Source: Deltaproteobacteria bacterium (GTDB lineage Bacteria; Desulfobacterota; Binatia; UBA9968). Taken from it: a stretch of 9,451 nt of DNA. The stretch spans positions 1 to 9,451 of the forward strand of contig JAHFAP010000119.1 of NCBI GenBank assembly GCA_023250495.1. The letters run 5' to 3'. Both the position numbers and the translations under genes were made by a program. This document shows positions 5,810 through 9,451 of this stretch, in pieces. The notes beneath the pieces are model-generated. The model made no database searches and had not been told where the DNA came from. It saw only the letters and a program-made list of their open reading frames with translations. Within the stretch, counting starts at the first letter, position 1. Each line of letters begins with the position of its first letter.

Positions 5810-7489
5810 ATGGCCCGAGTCACGGGAAGTCACCTGATTTGTAGAGCGCTCAAGCTAGAAGGCGTGGCCCATATCTTTGTCCTGGCCGGCGATCACATCC
5901 TGCCGGTGCTGGACGTGATGGCGGATCAGGATTTCCGAATTATTGATACGCGTCATGAGCAGGCGGCGGTCCACATGGCGGATGGCTGGGCCCGTATCAC
6001 CGAGCAGCCCGGCGTCTGCATGTACACCACTCCGGGCTTCGCCAACGCGATCCCCGGCCTCACCAACGCCATGCACAGCGAAGGTCCGGTTATCTCCATC
6101 GCCGGCTGCGCGGACTCGCACGACCTGGGACGGGGCGCCCAGCAGGAAATTGATCAAGTCGGCATGGCTGCACCGATGACCAAAGGCTCCTTCCTGGTCG
6201 ATGACGTCCGAAGGATCCCTGAAGTCATCAGCCGCGCGATGCGCCTCGCTTTCAGCGGTCGCCGGGGGCCGGTCCACTTGACGATCCCGATAGATCTCCA
6301 GGAGCAATGCGTGGACGAAGATGAGGTTGTGTTCACGAAACCCGGTGAATACCGCCCTGGAGAGTCGATGCGGAGCGAACCGGAGCTTGTGCGCCAGGCT
6401 ATCGCTCTCCTGCGCCAGGCGCAGAAGCCTCTGGTTATCGCCGGGAGCGCCGCCGGTTATACCCTTTCAGGCGAGACTCTACAGCAATTCATCGAAACGA
6501 TCCGCCTGCCGGTGCTGACGGAAGAGCAGTCGCGCGGACTGATCTCTGATGACCATCCCTATGCCTTCGGCTTTTTCGAGCGGGGTTTAAACCGAGCCGC
6601 CGCTAAGGTTCGCGACGCCGACCTGGTCGTGCTGTTGGGTCGCAAACAGGACTTCACCATCGGTTACTGCCGTCCGCCTAACATCGCCGGCGATGCCAAG
6701 ATCATTCAGGTCGATCCATCCGCCACGGAGATTGGCCGCAACCGAGGAGTTGCCGTCGGTATCGTTGGCGATGTCACCAGTGTCCTGGATCAGATGACGA
6801 GAGCGGCCGCTAATTATACGTGGAAGGATCTTCCCTGGCTGGAGGATCTGCGTGCCGCGCGTGCGGCCCAGGCGGCGTGGGCCGAAGATCTAGCTCGCCC
6901 AAAGACTCCGATGCACGCCTTGTTCGTTCACAAGGTGCTCAAGTCCATCCTGCGCCCTGACGACTGCCTCGTGTTCGATGGGGGAGACTTCTGCCACTTT
7001 GGTCGCTCCTTACTCCCTGCTCGACAACCAAAGCGCTGGCTCTACGTTTCCAGTCTGGGAATGTTAGGCTCTTCTCTGCCTACAGCTCTCGCTGCCAAGT
7101 TGGCCTATCCTGAGTCTCGCGTGATCATGTTAACGGGCGATGGCTCCTTCGGTTTCAACGCAATGGAATTCGACACCGCGGTGCGTCACAAACTCAACAT
7201 CGTAGCCATATTAGGCAACGACTCTGCCTGGGGCATCGACCGGCAAATCCAGCTTGGCCTGTATGGCCGCCCCGTTGCCACCGACTTGTTTCAGACTCGC
7301 TACGAGCAGGTGGTGCAAGGCCTGGGTGGTTACGGCGAGTTTGTGGAACGGCCCGAGGATCTAGAAGCAGCGCTGCAGCGCGCTTTTGCTTCGGGACGGC
7401 CCGCGCTGCTCAACGTCGTCGTGCAGCGGGCCATCAGCCCTCGGGCAGAGGCTGCTATCGCGCGGCGTAAGGCTGTTGCCCGCAAGTAG
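5810..7489 (+). CDS. thiamine-diphosphate-dependent enzyme, acetolactate synthase / 2-hydroxyacyl-CoA lyase-like
   Basis: 559 residues, the standard size of this superfamily, with all three domains: N-terminal Pyr domain (about 5-170), central Rossmann-like domain (about 190-330) and C-terminal PP domain (about 370-540). The catalytic glutamate is E50 in RHEQAAVHMADGWAR; TPGFANAIPGLTNA (74-87) follows. The Mg2+/diphosphate motif begins GDGSFGFNAMEFDTA (443-457) and ends at GND (469-471), giving the metal ligands D444 and N470. The enzyme should therefore be active in the cytoplasm on a 2-keto acid or 2-hydroxyacyl compound, by decarboxylation, C-C lyase or ligase chemistry. The QQEIDQ segment (111-116) resembles oxalyl-CoA decarboxylase and 2-hydroxyacyl-CoA lyase as much as biosynthetic acetolactate synthase. 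No regulatory small subunit or branched-chain biosynthesis gene is adjacent, so a catabolic role is likelier than isoleucine/valine synthesis. Neighbours, a secreted binding protein and a secreted isochorismatase-fold protein, suggest processing of an imported compound. Substrate not determined. Confidence 0.9.
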   Translation: MARVTGSHLICRALKLEGVAHIFVLAGDHILPVLDVMADQDFRIIDTRHEQAAVHMADGWARITEQPGVCMYTTPGFANAIPGLTNAMHSEGPVISIAGCADSHDLGRGAQQEIDQVGMAAPMTKGSFLVDDVRRIPEVISRAMRLAFSGRRGPVHLTIPIDLQEQCVDEDEVVFTKPGEYRPGESMRSEPELVRQAIALLRQAQKPLVIAGSAAGYTLSGETLQQFIETIRLPVLTEEQSRGLISDDHPYAFGFFERGLNRAAAKVRDADLVVLLGRKQDFTIGYCRPPNIAGDAKIIQVDPSATEIGRNRGVAVGIVGDVTSVLDQMTRAAANYTWKDLPWLEDLRAARAAQAAWAEDLARPKTPMHALFVHKVLKSILRPDDCLVFDGGDFCHFGRSLLPARQPKRWLYVSSLGMLGSSLPTALAAKLAYPESRVIMLTGDGSFGFNAMEFDTAVRHKLNIVAILGNDSAWGIDRQIQLGLYGRPVATDLFQTRYEQVVQGLGGYGEFVERPEDLEAALQRAFASGRPALLNVVVQRAISPRAEAAIARRKAVARK

Positions 7490-7517
7490 TCTAAACGTAC
7501 GAGGCATAGAAATAATT

Positions 7518-7525
7518 AAAGGAGG
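7518..7525 (+). promoter_or_regulatory. strong ribosome-binding site of the isochorismatase-like gene
   Basis: AAAGGAGG lies 8 nt before the ATG at 7534, within a locally A-rich spacer (7505-7533). It supports this ATG and with it the signal peptide. The 44-nt gap after the TPP-enzyme gene has no hairpin plus T-run, consistent with one transcript. Confidence 0.7.
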
Positions 7526-7533
7526 GGAAAACG

Positions 7534-8145
7534 ATGATCCTAAGATTGTTTCGCGGGTTCTTTTTTGTCACATTGTTCGCGTCCGGGATATGGGCGCAGG
7601 AGGGGCCGAATCGGCCCGAACCGAAACCGCTGACCCTCGATAGCAAGACCACGGCGGTTTTGGTGCTCGATCTCAACGCCCGCTGCCATGACCCCAAGCA
7701 GGTCTGCTCCAAACTCACAGCGCCTTTGGGGGATTTTCTGGAGAAGGTTAGGGCGGCCGCCGTTCCAATCATCTACACCGTCTCGGCTGCGGCGAAGGGG
7801 ACGCCTCTCGGTGAACTGGCGGCTCCGCTGAAGCGAAAAGAGGGAGAGCCCGTCATCTATCCGGACGCGTTTGATAAATTCGTGGGAGGGGAGCTGCTGG
7901 CTTTTCTAAAGGAAAAAGGGGCCAAGACCCTGATCGTAACTGGATCTTCGACCAATGCAGCGGTGCTTTACACCGCGACGACCGCGGCGCGAATGTATCG
8001 ATACAACGTCGTCATACCGATGGACGGCGCCATCGCCGCCGGCAAGTACGAGCAGGAATATTCCTTTCACCAGTTCACCGTCCTTCCGGGCGAGGCGAAC
8101 AAGCAGTTTCAGTTTACCAATCTGTCGATGATTACGTTTCGGTGA
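7534..8145 (+). CDS. secreted isochorismatase-fold (cysteine hydrolase-like) protein lacking catalytic Lys and Cys
   Basis: 203 residues with a signal peptide (MILRLFRGFFFV... to about residue 21, cleaved near WA-Q), so it is probably exported, unlike the usual cytoplasmic members. The fold is recognisable from AVLVLDLN (41-48), the FDKFVGGELLAFLKEKGAK segment (113-131), LIVTGSSTNAAVLYTATTAA (133-152) and NVVIPMDGAIA (158-168). Family members use an Asp-Lys-Cys triad. The Asp is kept (D46), but by alignment from memory the Lys falls on P110 and the Cys on A143 (TGSSTNAAV where active enzymes have TGxxTxxCV). PhzD shows an isochorismatase can act without the Cys, but it keeps the Lys. Two other cysteines (C51, C58) sit just after D46 and could form a disulfide in the periplasm. 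It may be a binding or structural relative rather than a classical hydrolase, or use another mechanism. It is last in the operon and ends 13 nt from the convergent PhnD-like gene. Confidence 0.82.
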   Translation: MILRLFRGFFFVTLFASGIWAQEGPNRPEPKPLTLDSKTTAVLVLDLNARCHDPKQVCSKLTAPLGDFLEKVRAAAVPIIYTVSAAAKGTPLGELAAPLKRKEGEPVIYPDAFDKFVGGELLAFLKEKGAKTLIVTGSSTNAAVLYTATTAARMYRYNVVIPMDGAIAAGKYEQEYSFHQFTVLPGEANKQFQFTNLSMITFR

Positions 8146-8158
8146 GGAGATTCTACTT

Positions 8159-9100
8159 TTACTCGCGAAGGCCGAACACTTCCTGGAGTTTGAGCCGAAC
8201 CGCTTGATCTCCGCCGGGCAGAATATCAAACTTTGTCGTGTTGTCGAGCTTTTGCAGGATTTTGCGGCCTTCGTCGTCTTGATCCATGAAGAGCAGAGCC
8301 TCCTCGAGCCGGTTGGTTAATACTGGGTCCAACTCTTTTCGGATGGAGAGAAAGTGGCGCGGGAAGTTCTCAGTCTCTCCAAGAACAATCGTGTCCGCTT
8401 TGCGCTTCGCGTCCAGGCGGTCGTAGTCCTCATTGCTAAATGCGCCGGCCGCCACTTTTTTAGAGAGAACCAGGTCGGCGATTTTTGCCGCGGAGTAGGT
8501 AAAGATATACCCGACCTCGGTCGGAGCGACGGTTGCGTCGAGCGATGTCTTCTCCGCAAGCTTCAATCCCTTGGTCACGAGGAGAATTTTCGGAAGGAAA
8601 TAACCTGAAGTCGATCCGGGATCCTCGAACGCGATGATCTTGCCCCGAAGGTCTTCAAACCGGCTTAGGCTGCTTCCTCTCGCTGCGAAAACGACGCCGC
8701 GATATTCGGCCGCGCCGCCTTTCCAGCGCCTGAGCAGCACGATCGCGGCGCCTTGTCGGTTGATGAGATAAGTGGGATAGGGGCTGTCCATGTAAAAATC
8801 GACCTTGTTCTCTTCAAGGAGCTTCGCGAGTTGCCAGACCGTAGGGGCGACGACGACTTTTCCTTCGACGGCAGAGGTCGAGGAGAGCCTTCGGGCCACG
8901 TAGCGCACAAAATCCCGAAATTGCTTTTCGATCTCCGCCTCCGGCCTTTGGGAGATGATTCCTAAGGAGATCGTTTTCTCTCTCGCGGTCCCCGTGGTCT
9001 GTGCTGAAGTCTTCGCTCCAGGCGTTACGAAGAAAAGGAGGGCGGCAACTCCAAAAATGAGGGAGATGGAATGCCTTTGTTTCTTCATAAGCGTCTTCAT
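8159..9100 (-). CDS. PhnD-like phosphate/phosphonate-type solute-binding protein (copy 1)
   Basis: 313 residues from the ATG at 9100, 10 nt after the stop of the upstream paralogue; an ATG at 9088 (MKKQRHS...) is an alternative. Neither start has a clear Shine-Dalgarno, so coupling to the upstream gene is likely. A longer frame to 9172 would overlap that gene by 62 nt. A signal peptide (basic MKKQRHS, hydrophobic core, cleaved near TSAQ) exports it. The PhnD/PtxB-type fold is shown by LGIISQRP, KVDFYMDSPYPTYL (99-112) and the anion-binding FEDPGSTSGYFLP (158-170), whose Ser-Thr-Ser contacts the phosphonate or phosphite oxygens in characterised members, followed by KVAAGAFSNEDYDRL (215-229). 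No phnC/phnE-type ATPase or permease is in view, and the ligand could be phosphonate, phosphite or another compound. Confidence 0.9.
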   Translation of the reverse strand: MKTLMKKQRHSISLIFGVAALLFFVTPGAKTSAQTTGTAREKTISLGIISQRPEAEIEKQFRDFVRYVARRLSSTSAVEGKVVVAPTVWQLAKLLEENKVDFYMDSPYPTYLINRQGAAIVLLRRWKGGAAEYRGVVFAARGSSLSRFEDLRGKIIAFEDPGSTSGYFLPKILLVTKGLKLAEKTSLDATVAPTEVGYIFTYSAAKIADLVLSKKVAAGAFSNEDYDRLDAKRKADTIVLGETENFPRHFLSIRKELDPVLTNRLEEALLFMDQDDEGRKILQKLDNTTKFDILPGGDQAVRLKLQEVFGLRE

Positions 9101-9110
9101 CGAGGATATT

Positions 9111-9451
9111 TTAGTTTTTCTCGCGAGGGCGGAAGAGCTCCACGAATTTTCGCCGGACCGCTTCTTCTCCACCCGGCAGCAGGTCGAATTTTGTCGTGTT
9201 GTCGAACTTTTCCAAGATTTTCCGGCCTTCTTCGTCCTGGTGCATCGCCAACAAAATCTCTTTCAGCTGCTTTGCCAGCATCGGGTCCAGATCCTTTCGA
9301 ATCGAAACAAGGTTGCGTGGGACTATCTCCGTTTCTGCCAGAATGGAGATCTCCGCTTTGCCTTTTTCGTCGAGCCTGCTGTAGTCATCGTTGCTAAAGG
9401 CTCCGGCAGCGACTTTTCCTGAAAGGACCAGATCAACAATTTTATTAGTGG
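9111..9451 (-). CDS. PhnD-like solute-binding protein (copy 2), N-terminus beyond the right edge
   Basis: The minus-strand frame enters at the right edge (first complete codon ending at 9449) and stops with TAA at 9111-9113, giving 112 C-terminal residues. These align without gaps to the C-terminus of the neighbouring protein: by my hand count 71 of about 110 positions are identical (about 65%). Shared blocks include VAAGAFSN, SIRK-LDP, EGRKIL and DNTTKFD-LPGG. It is therefore a tandem paralogue, probably the first gene of a pair, as the next start codon lies only 10 nt downstream. The ligand-binding Ser-Thr-Ser motif and signal peptide are outside the window. It ends with a short charged tail (PREKN) not present in copy 1. 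Confidence 0.9.
   Translation of the reverse strand, partial: TNKIVDLVLSGKVAAGAFSNDDYSRLDEKGKAEISILAETEIVPRNLVSIRKDLDPMLAKQLKEILLAMHQDEEGRKILEKFDNTTKFDLLPGGEEAVRRKFVELFRPREKN

Noticed and set aside
5810..7489. Biosynthetic acetolactate synthase (ilvB)
   Set aside because: Superfamily features alone do not fix the substrate; no small subunit or ilv/leu gene is nearby and some segments resemble oxalyl-CoA decarboxylase or 2-hydroxyacyl-CoA lyase.
8146..8158. Shared terminator between convergent genes
   Set aside because: Only 13 nt separate the stops, and no stem-loop could be found there or in the adjoining codons.
9101..9172. N-terminal extension of PhnD-like copy 1 to 9172
   Set aside because: It runs into the coding region of copy 2 and would put 24 or more residues before an otherwise normal signal peptide.

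Overview
This 9.45 kb window reads as a moderately GC-rich, gene-dense bacterial chromosome segment. It has short intergenic gaps, many Shine-Dalgarno-led ATG starts and an unusually high share of periplasmic solute-binding proteins. That mix is typical of uncultured soil, sediment or groundwater lineages (Deltaproteobacteria, Rokubacteria or Tectomicrobia-like). This is only an inference from gene content; there is no rRNA or other marker gene in the window. I saw no tRNA, rRNA, CRISPR array, insertion sequence or phage gene.

Layout. (1) 1-960, minus strand: a secreted NMT1/THI5 (NitT/TauT)-type solute-binding protein, cut off by the left edge, with a plausible promoter of its own. (2) 3868 down to 1055, minus strand: a tight three-gene set made of a stand-alone cyclic-nucleotide-binding protein, an AI-2E/PerM-type permease and a class III nucleotide cyclase. 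The cyclase has an N-terminal four-cysteine knuckle and C-terminal membrane helices. The gene gaps are 14 nt and 1 nt. (3) 4101-4622, plus strand: a DUF421 (YetF-like) membrane protein, divergent from the signalling set. (4) 4730-8145, plus strand: a likely operon of a secreted family-1 (ferric/spermidine-type) solute-binding protein, a thiamine-diphosphate-dependent decarboxylase/lyase-like enzyme, and a secreted isochorismatase-fold protein that has lost two of its three catalytic residues. (5) 9451 down to 8159, minus strand: two tandem paralogous PhnD-like (phosphonate/phosphite-type) binding proteins, the upstream one cut off by the right edge.

How they may work together. The 3868-1055 set looks like a self-contained cyclic-nucleotide signalling module: synthesis by the cyclase, reception by the CNB protein, and a membrane permease between them as a possible target. 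The 4730-8145 set joins capture of an extracellular compound with a cytoplasmic TPP enzyme and an exported hydrolase-fold protein, suggesting uptake and processing of an unidentified small molecule. Four binding proteins from three families occur without any permease or ATPase gene in the window, so they either borrow transport partners encoded elsewhere or act as sensors. The most unusual items are the degenerate secreted isochorismatase-like protein and its operon, the C-terminally anchored cyclase, and the cyclase/permease/CNB cassette.
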